From contig NZ_BMIJ01000011.1 in NCBI RefSeq assembly GCF_014641945.1, forward strand, positions 1 through 63,937: 63,937 bases of DNA. Direction: 5' to 3'. Source of the stretch: Marinobacterium zhoushanense (GTDB lineage Bacteria > Pseudomonadota > Gammaproteobacteria > Pseudomonadales > Balneatricaceae). Below, piece by piece: positions 35,359 to 44,947 of the stretch (position 1 is the stretch's first letter; each line of letters begins with the position of its first letter). Under the pieces are notes generated by a model. The model was not told the DNA's origin and made no database searches. It saw nothing but the letters and a program-made list of their open reading frames with translations. The position numbers and the translations under genes are program-made.

Positions 35359-36132
35359 TTAACGTTCCACGAAAGCCCGTTCGATGACGTAGTGGGAGCG
35401 CTCACCGTGGCGTGACTCGTTGAAGCCCCAGCCATCCAATATGGCGCAGGTGTCTTTGAGCATACTGGGGCTGCCGCAGATCATGAACCGGTCGTCCTCG
35501 GTATTCGGCTGGGGCAGACCGATGTCGCGAAACAGGCGGCCGGAGAGCATCAGGTCGGTCAGGCGACCGTTGTTCGTGAACGCTTCGCGAGTCACCGTCG
35601 GGTAATAGATCAGTTTGTCCCTGACCAGGTCACCGAAGATTTCATGGTTGGGCAGTTCGTTTTCGATGTAGTCCATATAGGCCAGTTCCGACCGGTAACG
35701 GACACCGTGGGTCAGAATCACCTTGTCGAACTGCTCATAGATCTCCGGATCCTTGATGATGCTCATAAAAGGCGCCAGACCGGTACCGGTGGAGACCAGG
35801 TAGAGGTGTTTGCCGTCGAGCAGGTGGCCGCTGACCAGCGTGCCGGTCGGCTTGGTACTAACCAGTACCTCATCGCCTACCCGGATATTTTGCAAGCGGG
35901 AGGTGAGGGGGCCATCGGCCACCTTGATACTGAAAAACTCCAGCTCCTCTTCATAATTGGCGCTGGCGATGCTGTAGGCCCTCATCAGGGGGCGACCCTC
36001 AACCTCCAGGCCCAGCATGACGAAGTGACCGTTCTCAAAGCGCATCGACTGGCCGCGACTGGTGCGGATGGAAAACAGCGTGTCATTCCAGTGATGCACA
36101 TGGGTCACAGTCTCTTTTACCAGGCTTGTCAT
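35359..36132 (-). CDS. fpr: Ferredoxin/flavodoxin-NADP+ reductase
   Basis: A 257-aa FAD enzyme of the bacterial Fpr type that exchanges electrons between NADPH and ferredoxin or flavodoxin, often during oxidative stress. The FAD motif RAYSIASA, the NADP region STGTGLAPFMSII and the C-terminal ICGSPSMLKDTCAIL with terminal VIERAFVER are family-typical. Single gene; no operon partner. Confidence 0.95.
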   Translation of the reverse strand: MTSLVKETVTHVHHWNDTLFSIRTSRGQSMRFENGHFVMLGLEVEGRPLMRAYSIASANYEEELEFFSIKVADGPLTSRLQNIRVGDEVLVSTKPTGTLVSGHLLDGKHLYLVSTGTGLAPFMSIIKDPEIYEQFDKVILTHGVRYRSELAYMDYIENELPNHEIFGDLVRDKLIYYPTVTREAFTNNGRLTDLMLSGRLFRDIGLPQPNTEDDRFMICGSPSMLKDTCAILDGWGFNESRHGERSHYVIERAFVER

Positions 36133-36323
36133 AGGTCTCTACTCCCCTTTTCTGGTCAATAAACCAACAGGGACGAGTGTAGCGGAGTTATTTCAATCGT
36201 CTAAACGGGTTAATTGTGTAGATGCTATCGAATTAATAGGTAGATTGTCGCTCTATGGCCAGGCTTTAGTCTCACGTAAGTGGCCGATGGCAATCGGTGG
36301 CGCGACAAGCGTCAGCGGCGACA

Positions 36324-37607
36324 TTAAGTTTTGGACAGTATTTCCTTAGCCATTCTGACCAGTTTTTCACCCCCGAGTTTTGGCGTTAGCTGGTTGAAGG
36401 CGATCTCATGCCCTACGGCCTGAATCGTGATGGCAATCTCACCGGCGCCTTGGGGTGGTGTAGGTGGCAAGGGGTCGACGTACTGGGTCAGGTTGTTGAT
36501 ATAGTTGATCGTTTTCCTGTCCACAGCACTTAGTTGAGAGGACAGCAGCCCGCGCAGGTCCGGGGAGGCGGGTATCCCGCGGTCGACCCCGAGAATCTTG
36601 ACCGCTTCGGGCGAAGTTACCAGGAAGTTGGCCAGTTCCACGGCGAGATCCGGCCACTGGGAGCTGGCGGCCACGGAAAGCATCTGCGAGGGCTTGTAAT
36701 AATGCCCGGGTTGGCCGCCGGCTGTTGTTGGGAATGCGGTGATGTCGAGCGACTTATTGATGCGCTGCTGGTAGTTGGACAGCATATTGGAGTGGGCAAA
36801 GTCCATGGCCGCGTAACCGAGCACTAGCACTGAGGTCTCGATGGAGTGCTTGTCCAACATCTGGATATCGGCGGGCACGCAACCGCCAAAGGCACGTATC
36901 TTCGCCCAGTAGCTGAACCACTCGACGGCATCGTCGATTTCGAAATTCAGTGAACCCTCGGATGTATACAGGCCTCTGCCTCTTTGTCGAAGCCAGTTTT
37001 CAAAGGCGATCGCCGTGCCGCTGGCGTCGGGGGAGGCGTATAAATTTTGTTGCCGGTTACCTTTGGCAAAGGCTTCGCATTTGTCGCTGAAACTGTCCCA
37101 GGTGGTACCGAATGTAGGTGGCTGCACACCGGCCGAGGCCCAGCTCTCACTGTCAATGATGAGAGCCGTCGAGTTGATGCCGAGGTTCACCCCGTAGAGG
37201 GTACCATCGACCCTGCAGGAGTCGATGTTGTGTTGACCGAAAGAGCCGATATCGAGCTCGTTTCCCAGGTACTTGTCCAGCGGTAGTAGTACACCGTGAC
37301 CGGCATAGAGCCTCAGATAACGGTAATCCATCTGGATAAGATCCGGTGTCTGGCGTATGGCAACCAGCGACACGAAGCGTTGCCAGTAATCGAGCCAGTC
37401 GAGAAATTCGGTATCGATATCGATACCGGGGTTGGCAGTGGTAAACAGGTCGAGCGCCTGCTGGGTCAGTTTGGCGCGTTCAGGGCTGCCCCACCATATA
37501 AATCTAAGGCGGGCGTCGGTCGCCCAGAGTTTGGAACACATAAGGGTTCCGGTGATTCCTGCGACCGCATTGAGGAATCCACGTCGGGTTAGCAGCTCGT
37601 TTCTCAT
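36324..37607 (-). CDS. Extracellular solute-binding protein partnered with a GGDEF/EAL receptor
   Basis: A 427-aa family 1 (sugar-type) periplasmic binding protein with a twin-arginine-like signal LTRRGFLNAVAGITGTLMC. The body shows WWGSPERAKLTQQALDLFTTANPGIDIDTEF and the typical mid-section TPDLIQMDYRYLRLYAGHGVLLPLDKYL. Normally this class delivers a ligand to an ABC transporter, but no permease or ATPase gene is present on either side. It starts 39 nt after the GGDEF/EAL gene in the same orientation, so it is probably co-transcribed and presents a ligand to that receptor's periplasmic domain. Confidence 0.88.
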   Translation of the reverse strand: MRNELLTRRGFLNAVAGITGTLMCSKLWATDARLRFIWWGSPERAKLTQQALDLFTTANPGIDIDTEFLDWLDYWQRFVSLVAIRQTPDLIQMDYRYLRLYAGHGVLLPLDKYLGNELDIGSFGQHNIDSCRVDGTLYGVNLGINSTALIIDSESWASAGVQPPTFGTTWDSFSDKCEAFAKGNRQQNLYASPDASGTAIAFENWLRQRGRGLYTSEGSLNFEIDDAVEWFSYWAKIRAFGGCVPADIQMLDKHSIETSVLVLGYAAMDFAHSNMLSNYQQRINKSLDITAFPTTAGGQPGHYYKPSQMLSVAASSQWPDLAVELANFLVTSPEAVKILGVDRGIPASPDLRGLLSSQLSAVDRKTINYINNLTQYVDPLPPTPPQGAGEIAITIQAVGHEIAFNQLTPKLGGEKLVRMAKEILSKT

Positions 37608-37646
37608 GGCGTCAGGCCCTGGTTATTAATGTCGCAGGCATCTCGA

Positions 37647-40601
37647 TCATCTCGTGGTCGCTATCCCTGAAGTTGCCATCTCCAGTGCTGCCACCGCGGG
37701 CATGGGTCTTGCGAAATAGTAGCCCTGCGCCTGGTGACACCCCTCCTGTCTCAGGAACTCCAACTGTTGCTCATCCTCCACGCCCTCGGCCACAGACTGT
37801 ATTTCCAGGGTTGTACAGAGGCCGCAAACGGCCTGTACCACAGCCTGACTGTCACTGGAGGTGAGGACATCGTGAATAAAGGACTTGTCGATCTTGATTC
37901 GGTCAAAACGAAACTTGCGTATGTAACCGAGGCTGGAGTAGCCGGTACCGAAATCGTCCATGGCGATATGGACCCCCAACCCGCGCAAGGCTTCAAGCGT
38001 ATCCAGATTGGCCACTGTATCCTGCATGAGTATGCCCTCGGTTATCTCCAGCTCGAGACGTTCGGGGGGCAGGCCTGAAGAGCTAAGTGCCGCTTCGACA
38101 TCGGCCAGCAGCGTGTTGGCACGGAACTGCACCGGTGACACGTTTACACCGACTTGCAAATTTGCCGGCCATTTGCGGGCTTCCCGGCAGGCCTGCTCCA
38201 ATACCCAGCGGCCGATGGTCTTGATCAGGCCGGTCTCCTCTGCGATCGGGATGAACTCTTCCGGTGAGATGAAGCCGCGCTCTTTGTGCTGCCAGCGCAA
38301 CAGTGCCTCGAATCCTTCGATGTTGCCGGTAGCAATATCCACCTGCGGTTGGTAGGCCAGCTGCAGATCTTGCGCATCGGTGGCTTTCCTGAGTTCCATC
38401 TCCAGAGTTCTGCGTGCCTGGACCAGAGCGCCCATTTCCGGTTCGAAGAAACAGAAGCGGTTGCGCCCCTCTCCTTTGGCCCGGTATAGCGCCAGATCCG
38501 CGCATTTCATCAGCCGGTCGGGATCATAGCCGTCCCGTGGACTGATCGCGATGCCGATGGACATGCCGACCACGATTATGTGACCTTCGATATCGTAGGG
38601 TTGGCCGATCTTGTCGATGATGCGGCGCGAGATCCTGATAGCTTCTTCCTCGTTTCGTTCATCCTTCAGCAGTATGGCGAACTCATCACCGCCCACGCGG
38701 GCGACCTCGTCCGTATCGCGCATACAGGTCTGCAGACGTTCGGCAACCGCGATAAGCAACTGATCGCCCACCGGATGGCCCAGGGTGTCGTTGACCGTTT
38801 TGAACAGGTCCAGGTCCATGAACAGAAGTGCGACGTCCCGCTTCTGTTCCAGGTTGCTCAGCAGCTTGCCGAAGGAGTCCCGGAACAAGCGGCGGTTCGG
38901 CAGACCGGTCAGCGTATCGTGGTAGGCCAGGTGTGCAATCTGCTGCTCCTGCTGGCGCCTTTCGGTAATGTCTTCATGTACCGATACCAAGCCGCCTTCC
39001 GGAGTCCGTGCGGTGCGCACCATGATCGTACGCTCGTTACGGTAGTTGAGTACCAACGGTCTGCGCGAGAAAGCGGAATAGCGTTCAGCTGTGGCTTCCG
39101 AGTCGTCGGGCTTTATCTCCCGTGCGCCTTTGGCCATGCAGGTATCCATAACCGTCCGGAGCGGTGTGCCTTCTCGTACCTCATCGGGGGTCAAGTCATA
39201 CAGCGTCATGAACCGGCTATTACTCATCAGCATACGGTCATCGGCGTCGATAAGACACAATCCTTGGGGGATGCTCTCTATGGCTGCGGACAGACGCTCG
39301 TACTGGGTATTGATTTTGCTGCTCGATTCCGACAGCAGGCGTTGGCGGGCGTCGATCAGATCGACCAGCAGCGCGTTGAAACTTCGTGCCAGGGTGCCGA
39401 CCTCATCCATTCGGGTAATCAACTGCGCCGGCATCTGCTGCGAAAGATCTTCTGTTCCCCGTAACCGAACAACAAAGGCGTTCAGGCGTTCTATCGGCCT
39501 GACAAGTCCTGCTGCCAGTAGCAAGCTTAAGCCTAGCAGCACAACCGCCGTTACAGCCGTCACGCCAATAATCACCCACTTTGCCTCATCAACGGTCACT
39601 TGGGTTGTATCAAGCGCCTGCTGGTAGCGGATTCGAGCCTCCTTTTCCAGGCCATTGAGCGCCGATGTCAGCGCGATATCCGTGCGGCTCATTGCCATCC
39701 GGGTGATGACAGAGCCGGAGTAAAACAGGCTTGTCCGTTGCCAGATATCGTGGATGCCTGTAGGGCTTAGAATCGCTTGCGACAGCTTATTCCACTGTTG
39801 GTCGATCTGCGCTTTGAATGATGCGAACGGCGCGTTGAGCAGTAAGGGCGTTAAACGCTCGAAGTTGGATGCGAGTGTTCCCAGTTCGGACTCGTTAAGC
39901 TGGATCGCCTGTGTATCGCCCTCGACCAGCTGGATCGAGTGGGCATGCTGCAGCCTGTTATCCAGTTCGCCAAGACGGGCTCTGATCAACTCCAGCTGTG
40001 TAAATATCAGGTTTGCATCCAGCGGGAGGTTAGCGACATCGCGCCGGACTTGCCCGTCGCCTAATGGTATAGAGCTGCTTGCAATTTGTGCATGCAGCGC
40101 TGCCATGAGGTTGTCCAACTCGATGATGGCTGTGCTGGCGTTATATCGCTGTACCTCGAACTCCATCTGCAGGCTGGTCTGGGTATCGCAGCTGCTGATG
40201 AGGTTATTGAATGCGTGCTGAAGCTCCTCCTTTGCGGAGCGCACCTTCATTTCGTACGTCGTATCCACGTTGTGTAAAAAGGTGGCCAGTTCCTCGATGA
40301 TCGCGAAATCTTTCTCCCTTGAGCCATTCAGTGACACACGGTGGGAACCGTCGGCGATCTTGCACGCCTGCAAGAGGCCGTGCGCCCGGCTGGTCAGGCT
40401 GCGCATCGAGTTGGAGGCGTTGATGGCTTGGGTAAGCAGAGGTAGGTAGGTCTGGGTCGTGTCTGTGACAGAGGTTGAAACGGTATGGGTGTAGCGTAAT
40501 CCGATCCAGCCGCTGATACAGGTTATCAGTACCACACCCAAGGCAGCGCAGAGCGCCTTGAAACGAAGGCGGCTTGCCAGCATCCGCATCCATTTTTTCA
40601 A
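37647..40601 (-). CDS. Membrane receptor with HAMP, PAS, GGDEF and EAL domains
   Basis: A 984-aa inner-membrane c-di-GMP enzyme. TM1 (about 15-35) and TM2 (about 345-368) flank a large helical periplasmic domain of about 310 residues, TorS-like in size. Then come a HAMP segment, a PAS domain (about 430-550), GGDEF with intact GGDEF at 637-641, and EAL with intact EAL at 765-767 (GFEALLRWQ). Both catalytic signatures are complete, so it could make or break c-di-GMP. It precedes a solute-binding protein gene by 39 nt, which suggests ligand input through that protein. Confidence 0.92.
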   Translation of the reverse strand: MKKWMRMLASRLRFKALCAALGVVLITCISGWIGLRYTHTVSTSVTDTTQTYLPLLTQAINASNSMRSLTSRAHGLLQACKIADGSHRVSLNGSREKDFAIIEELATFLHNVDTTYEMKVRSAKEELQHAFNNLISSCDTQTSLQMEFEVQRYNASTAIIELDNLMAALHAQIASSSIPLGDGQVRRDVANLPLDANLIFTQLELIRARLGELDNRLQHAHSIQLVEGDTQAIQLNESELGTLASNFERLTPLLLNAPFASFKAQIDQQWNKLSQAILSPTGIHDIWQRTSLFYSGSVITRMAMSRTDIALTSALNGLEKEARIRYQQALDTTQVTVDEAKWVIIGVTAVTAVVLLGLSLLLAAGLVRPIERLNAFVVRLRGTEDLSQQMPAQLITRMDEVGTLARSFNALLVDLIDARQRLLSESSSKINTQYERLSAAIESIPQGLCLIDADDRMLMSNSRFMTLYDLTPDEVREGTPLRTVMDTCMAKGAREIKPDDSEATAERYSAFSRRPLVLNYRNERTIMVRTARTPEGGLVSVHEDITERRQQEQQIAHLAYHDTLTGLPNRRLFRDSFGKLLSNLEQKRDVALLFMDLDLFKTVNDTLGHPVGDQLLIAVAERLQTCMRDTDEVARVGGDEFAILLKDERNEEEAIRISRRIIDKIGQPYDIEGHIIVVGMSIGIAISPRDGYDPDRLMKCADLALYRAKGEGRNRFCFFEPEMGALVQARRTLEMELRKATDAQDLQLAYQPQVDIATGNIEGFEALLRWQHKERGFISPEEFIPIAEETGLIKTIGRWVLEQACREARKWPANLQVGVNVSPVQFRANTLLADVEAALSSSGLPPERLELEITEGILMQDTVANLDTLEALRGLGVHIAMDDFGTGYSSLGYIRKFRFDRIKIDKSFIHDVLTSSDSQAVVQAVCGLCTTLEIQSVAEGVEDEQQLEFLRQEGCHQAQGYYFARPMPAVAALEMATSGIATTR

Positions 40602-41009
40602 TGGAGACTCCTCAGTGCCAGACCAGTTTTGTGTAGGTCCATACCGAAAGTAACCTGAAGAGGTTTCTATTCAGACAGATCTTTCTTCGTTCAAATCCCT
40701 AGCGTCATCCTCTCCCTCTTTCCTTAAATGAGAACTTCTTCTCCGATTCCTGTGTGTCATTGTAGCGCCAATCTCCGACCGCAAACCAAGACGGTTAAAG
40801 GCGAATCTATCACTAATTTGCGTGATTTAGGGTGAGATCAACGTCGGTCGAGTGCCTGTCGTGAGCTTGAGACCGGAATCGACAGGAGTAGAGGAGTCAT
40901 GCCGCGCGCGCTATCGACAATGTCGAGGTCGCGGCGGTAAAGCCACTGCATTACCGAGCTTCGCTGCTACAATAGCGGGCAATTCGGATTCCTGTGGAAG
41001 GAAATTGTG
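40602..41009. other. Gene-free stretch between GGDEF/EAL receptor and purT
   Basis: A divergent intergenic region with no gene seen. TACAAT at 40968-40973 is a possible -10 element for purT, but I find no matching -35 element and no clear PurR site. AAGGA at 40998-41002 is the purT ribosome-binding site. Confidence 0.4.
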
Positions 41010-42185
41010 ATGTTGGGAACAGCCCTTACCCCCGGCGCGACACGTGTATTGCTCTGCGGTTGTGGCGAACTCGGTAAAGAGGTCGTCATCGAGTTGCAGC
41101 GTTTCGGTATCGAGGTGATTGCGGTCGATCGCTATGACAACGCGCCGGCGATGCAGGTGGCGCACCGCAGCCACACTATCAATATGCTTGATGGCGCAGC
41201 ACTACGTGCTGTGATCGAACAGGAGCAACCGAGCCTGATCGTGCCGGAGATCGAGGCGTTGGCCACTCAGACCCTGCTGGAGCTGGAAAACGAAGGGTAC
41301 AGGGTGGTGCCGACGGCGCGCGCTGCGCGGCTGACCATGGACCGTGAGGGGATCCGCCGCCTGGCCGCCGAGGAGCTGGGGCTACCCACTTCTGCCTATC
41401 GTTTTGCCGATGACGAAGCCGAATACCGGGCGGCAATCAGCGAGATCGGCCTGCCCTGCGTGGTCAAGCCGGTGATGAGCTCTTCAGGCAAGGGCCAGTC
41501 ATTGGTACGCGACGAGAGTGATATTCAGGCGGCCTGGGACTATGCCCAGGCAGGTGGCCGGGCCGGCAGGGGACGGGTGATTGTCGAGGGCTTTATCGAT
41601 TTCGATTATGAGATCACGCTGCTGACCGTGAATGCTGTGGACGGTGTTCAGTTCTGTGCGCCGATCGGACACCGCCAGGAGGCTGGCGACTATCGCGAGT
41701 CCTGGCAACCCCAGGCGATGTCGCCGCTGGCGCTGCAGCGTGCCCAGCAGGTGGCGCAGGCCGTAGTCGAGAACCTGGCCGGTTACGGTATCTACGGCGT
41801 CGAGCTGTTCGTGAAGGGAGATCATGTCTGGTTCAGCGAGGTCTCGCCGCGTCCGCATGACACTGGACTGGTGACCCTGATCTCCCAGGATCTGTCCGAG
41901 TTTGCGCTGCATGTACGCGCGATACTGGGCTTGCCGATCGGCCCTATTCGTCAGCGCGGCGCCAGTGCCTCGGCGGTGATCCTTGGCCAGGGCGAATCCC
42001 AGAACCTGCGTTTCGGCGGTATAGCCGAGGCGCTGGCCGAGCCGGATACTCAACTGCGGCTGTTCGGCAAGCCGGAGATTGCCGGTAGCCGCCGGCTCGG
42101 TGTCGCGCTGGCACGTGCCGAGACGGTGGACGAGGCGATCGATAAAGCCAAGCGTGCCGCTACCGGTGTCCTGATCGAATACTGA
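41010..42185 (+). CDS. purT: Formate-dependent phosphoribosylglycinamide formyltransferase
   Basis: A 391-aa ATP-grasp enzyme that uses formate and ATP to formylate GAR in purine synthesis, the folate-independent alternative to PurN. It has the N-terminal VLLCGCGELGKEVVIELQRFG, the ATP-grasp segments CVVKPVMSSSGKGQS and VEGFIDFDYEITLLTV, and SPRPHDTGLVTLISQ. Length matches E. coli PurT. The ATG at 41010 is 7 nt from AAGGA; a GTG one codon earlier is less well placed. Confidence 0.96.
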   Translation: MLGTALTPGATRVLLCGCGELGKEVVIELQRFGIEVIAVDRYDNAPAMQVAHRSHTINMLDGAALRAVIEQEQPSLIVPEIEALATQTLLELENEGYRVVPTARAARLTMDREGIRRLAAEELGLPTSAYRFADDEAEYRAAISEIGLPCVVKPVMSSSGKGQSLVRDESDIQAAWDYAQAGGRAGRGRVIVEGFIDFDYEITLLTVNAVDGVQFCAPIGHRQEAGDYRESWQPQAMSPLALQRAQQVAQAVVENLAGYGIYGVELFVKGDHVWFSEVSPRPHDTGLVTLISQDLSEFALHVRAILGLPIGPIRQRGASASAVILGQGESQNLRFGGIAEALAEPDTQLRLFGKPEIAGSRRLGVALARAETVDEAIDKAKRAATGVLIEY

Positions 42186-42291
42186 ACTCGAGGCCAGTGT
42201 GACGATTGCTGCACTTGGTGTGGGGCTTCTGTCATCGGGCCGATTATGGGACAGTGTCACAATTCGCGAACAAACGGAATTAAGTTGATCG

Positions 42292-43071
42292 ATGAGCAAA
42301 ATTAAGGTGTTGGTGGTCGATGACGCGCGGTTCATCCGTGAGCGAGTAGCATCGATGGTGCGCAATGCTTTTCCCGACAGCAGTGTCGATGCGTTTGAAA
42401 ACGGCCGGGACGCGATGAAGTCGATGCAGGCACGCCAGTATGACATCATCCTGTGCGACTGGGAGATGCCGCAGATGAGCGGCCTGGAACTGCTGCAGTG
42501 GACCCGGACGCGGCCCGAATACAATACGGTACCTTTCCTGATGGTGACCAGCCGCGGTGAGCGCGAGTATGTGCTCAAAGCGATCCAGGCCGGGGTTAAT
42601 GATTACCTCGGCAAGCCCTTTACCAGCGAACAGTTGGTACAGAAGATCGTCAAGGCCTTGGGCAAGGGCGGACGCTTGAGCCCGGAGCAGCAGGAGCGTG
42701 CGGCGAAGCTGCTGCAGGAGGACGGCGGCCGCAAGGAGCCGACCGCCAAATCGATGCCCAAGCCCAAGGGACTGGCGCAGTTGCGTTGCAGCAACCAGAC
42801 CTTCAAATGTGCGATCAAGGACCTGAACCTGCGTGAAGTGAAGGTGGTGATCAAAAACGAGTGGGTCTTCCCGGTGCTGCTCGACCAGGTCGTGGTGGAC
42901 ATAGAGCAGCTGTCGGGCGACGCGGTGGCGCGCCTTAACGGCTTCGTGTTGTCGGTCCAGGCCACGGAAGCGCGTCAGGACTCCCCCTATGTCGAGGTGC
43001 GGGTGCAGTTTGCCGACGATGATCCGGAAAAGATGGCACACCTGTCGAAGTATATTGCCAGCGTACGTTAA
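42292..43071 (+). CDS. Response regulator with C-terminal PilZ-like domain
   Basis: A 259-aa two-domain regulator. Residues 1-125 form a CheY-type receiver (VLVVDDARFIRERV, phospho-acceptor D56 in DIILCDWEMP, conserved K in YLGKPF). After a K/P-rich linker (about 126-165) comes a domain resembling PilZ (LRCSNQTFKCAIKDLNLREVKVVI), but the canonical c-di-GMP motifs RxxxR and D/NxSxxG are not intact, so nucleotide binding is uncertain. No histidine kinase gene adjoins it. A lipoprotein gene starts 11 nt downstream. Confidence 0.82.
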   Translation: MSKIKVLVVDDARFIRERVASMVRNAFPDSSVDAFENGRDAMKSMQARQYDIILCDWEMPQMSGLELLQWTRTRPEYNTVPFLMVTSRGEREYVLKAIQAGVNDYLGKPFTSEQLVQKIVKALGKGGRLSPEQQERAAKLLQEDGGRKEPTAKSMPKPKGLAQLRCSNQTFKCAIKDLNLREVKVVIKNEWVFPVLLDQVVVDIEQLSGDAVARLNGFVLSVQATEARQDSPYVEVRVQFADDDPEKMAHLSKYIASVR

Positions 43072-43082
43072 GGAGCTTATGC

Positions 43083-43781
43083 ATGCTGTTCGGTAACTCT
43101 ATTAAGCCGCTGTGCGCTGCTGCCATGGTGGCAGCGCTGTTGGCCGGTTGTGCCGGGAAGGTGGAACCGGTCAAGCCGGTCAAACCGGCCGACTCGGTAA
43201 CACCCAAACCACTGAATATCACCACGTTGGGCGGGTATGGCGTAGAGCAGCAGCTGGCGCTGTCACTGATCGCTCACTACTTGGGCGCGCCGTTGTACCG
43301 CATGTCCAATCCGCTGCCGATGAGCCGGGATTACCGGGTCGGCGGTGCGATCCACTCGCCTAACGGCCATCAGACTGTGGTGACGATGCGGAATCTGGAT
43401 GAAAGTCGCTGGGCGCTGGTGACCTTGTCGATACCGCCCGGTGCGGTGATGAACGCCTTCGATGTGGTGCGTAACGGTCAGCCTGGTTACGCATTGGTAC
43501 TGAAGCATGCGCGTATCTGTCTGGTAGAGGGCGCCGATCAACTTCCGGTCTGGAGCGGAAGCGGCTGGGCGTTCTCAAGAACCGGACCGGGTCATTTTGA
43601 GTGCAGCGGGCAGACCAATGGCTCGCTCTACCAGCCTTATAGCGGCATGCCGGGACTGATGGGGGTCTACGCCGAGTCCGGCGATACGGTGCTCTATGGC
43701 GAAAGCTGGCCGCGTCTCAAGGATATTGCGTCCGGTCTGGCCAGCTTGTTCCCCCATCTGCAGGTGCCGCGTATCCAGTGA
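43083..43781 (+). CDS. Hypothetical lipoprotein
   Basis: A 232-aa protein with a lipoprotein signal ending VAALLAGCAGK, a proline/lysine-rich linker (VEPVKPVKPADSVTPKP), and an unrecognised C-terminal domain of about 190 residues. AAGGAG precedes the ATG by seven bases. It follows the REC-PilZ-like gene by 11 nt and is probably co-transcribed with it, so a role at the cell envelope under that signalling is possible but unproven. Confidence 0.7.
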   Translation: MLFGNSIKPLCAAAMVAALLAGCAGKVEPVKPVKPADSVTPKPLNITTLGGYGVEQQLALSLIAHYLGAPLYRMSNPLPMSRDYRVGGAIHSPNGHQTVVTMRNLDESRWALVTLSIPPGAVMNAFDVVRNGQPGYALVLKHARICLVEGADQLPVWSGSGWAFSRTGPGHFECSGQTNGSLYQPYSGMPGLMGVYAESGDTVLYGESWPRLKDIASGLASLFPHLQVPRIQ

Positions 43782-43821
43782 CGCGGCGCTGCCTCTCTGA
43801 TCTCTCGAATAGGCTGCTTTC

Positions 43822-44661
43822 ATGCTCAGCTATCAGCACGGCTTTCACGCCGGTAACTTTGCCGATCTGCACAAACATCTGGTCCTGACCGCGTTGCTCG
43901 AGGCGCTGAATCGCAAGCCAAAGCCCTGGAGCTATCTGGAAACCCACAGCGGTCGTGCGCTGTATGACCTTGCCGATGCCCAAGCACAGAAAACCGGCGA
44001 GTATCGTCAAGGGATTGCACGGCTATGGGAGCAGGAGTGGCCGGAGCCGTTGCAGACCTATCTGCAGCAGGTAAAGCGGGTTAACAGCGGTCAAGCGCTG
44101 ACCCACTACCCCGGGTCGCCGACCATTGCGGCGGGCATGGCGCGAACCGAGGACCGTATCCGGCTGATGGAGTTGCATCCGGCTGAGGTCGACGCGCTAC
44201 GCCAGGTGTTTGATCGTGACGAGCGGGTGGCGGTACATCATCGCGACGGTTATGAAGGGGTCAGTGCGCTGCTGCCGCCGACGCCCCGTCGAGGTCTGGT
44301 ATTGATCGATCCTGCCTATGAGGTCAAGGAGGAGTATGCGCAGGTGGTGCGCTTCCTGAGCAAGGCGCAGCGGCGCTGGCCGACAGGCATGTTCGCGATC
44401 TGGTATCCGCTGTTAGCGGCCAACCGCTGGCAGGCACTGGTCGATGGGGTCAAGGCCGCAGCCGAGGGCGCGGTACTGCGTAGCGAACTGCAGGTCGCGG
44501 CCGCCGACAGCGGTGGTATGTACGGTTCGGGAATGCTGGTGGTCAATCCGCCCTGGCAACTCGACCAGCAGTTGCAGCAGACGGTACCGGTGCTGGCCAA
44601 GTCACTAGGGTGTGACCCCGACAAGGCCGTGCGCAACGAATGGCTGGTCGCCGCGCAGTAA
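43822..44661 (+). CDS. rlmJ: 23S rRNA (adenine-2030-N6)-methyltransferase RlmJ
   Basis: A 279-aa AdoMet-dependent methyltransferase that modifies A2030 of 23S rRNA. It starts MLSYQHGFHAGNFADLHKHLVL, the family hallmark, and has the catalytic DPAYEVKEEY motif (DPPY type) near residue 165. Length matches E. coli RlmJ. Single gene. Confidence 0.95.
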   Translation: MLSYQHGFHAGNFADLHKHLVLTALLEALNRKPKPWSYLETHSGRALYDLADAQAQKTGEYRQGIARLWEQEWPEPLQTYLQQVKRVNSGQALTHYPGSPTIAAGMARTEDRIRLMELHPAEVDALRQVFDRDERVAVHHRDGYEGVSALLPPTPRRGLVLIDPAYEVKEEYAQVVRFLSKAQRRWPTGMFAIWYPLLAANRWQALVDGVKAAAEGAVLRSELQVAAADSGGMYGSGMLVVNPPWQLDQQLQQTVPVLAKSLGCDPDKAVRNEWLVAAQ

Positions 44662-44680
44662 TTGGACAGGGCGCATTGCC

Positions 44681-44947
44681 TCAGTAGAGCGCCTTTTCGT
44701 CCCGGACCAGATCCTTGAGCAGCTCGAGAAACAGCCGGTCCGCGTCGCTTTTTTCGATGCCGATCTTGACGTTGGTGGTGTTGGATATCTCGTCCGCGAT
44801 CAGCTGGTCCGCATCCTTCTCATTGATGTGCTTGCGCGCAATCTGCTTGGCGATATCGCAGATTTCGGGCTCGTTGAACACCTTGCGAACGAACAGCAAC
44901 AGCTCATCGATAACCCGCTCTTTGTTTTTGATCTCAGATACTTTCAT
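44681..44947 (-). CDS. Hypothetical small cytoplasmic protein
   Basis: An 88-aa charged, mostly helical protein (KNKERVIDELLLFVRKVFNEP then QIARKHINEKDADQLIADEISN). No known family is recognised and it has no signal peptide or membrane segment. The ATG at 44947 is chosen because AAGGAG lies eight bases upstream. It is convergent with rlmJ. Confidence 0.6.
   Translation of the reverse strand: MKVSEIKNKERVIDELLLFVRKVFNEPEICDIAKQIARKHINEKDADQLIADEISNTTNVKIGIEKSDADRLFLELLKDLVRDEKALY

Noticed and set aside
36324..37607. Part of a sugar ABC transporter operon
   Set aside because: No permease or ATPase gene lies within the flanking region, which instead holds a GGDEF/EAL receptor.
40680..40720. 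tRNA-like GTTCAAATCC segment
   Set aside because: No acceptor, D or anticodon stems can be formed around it.
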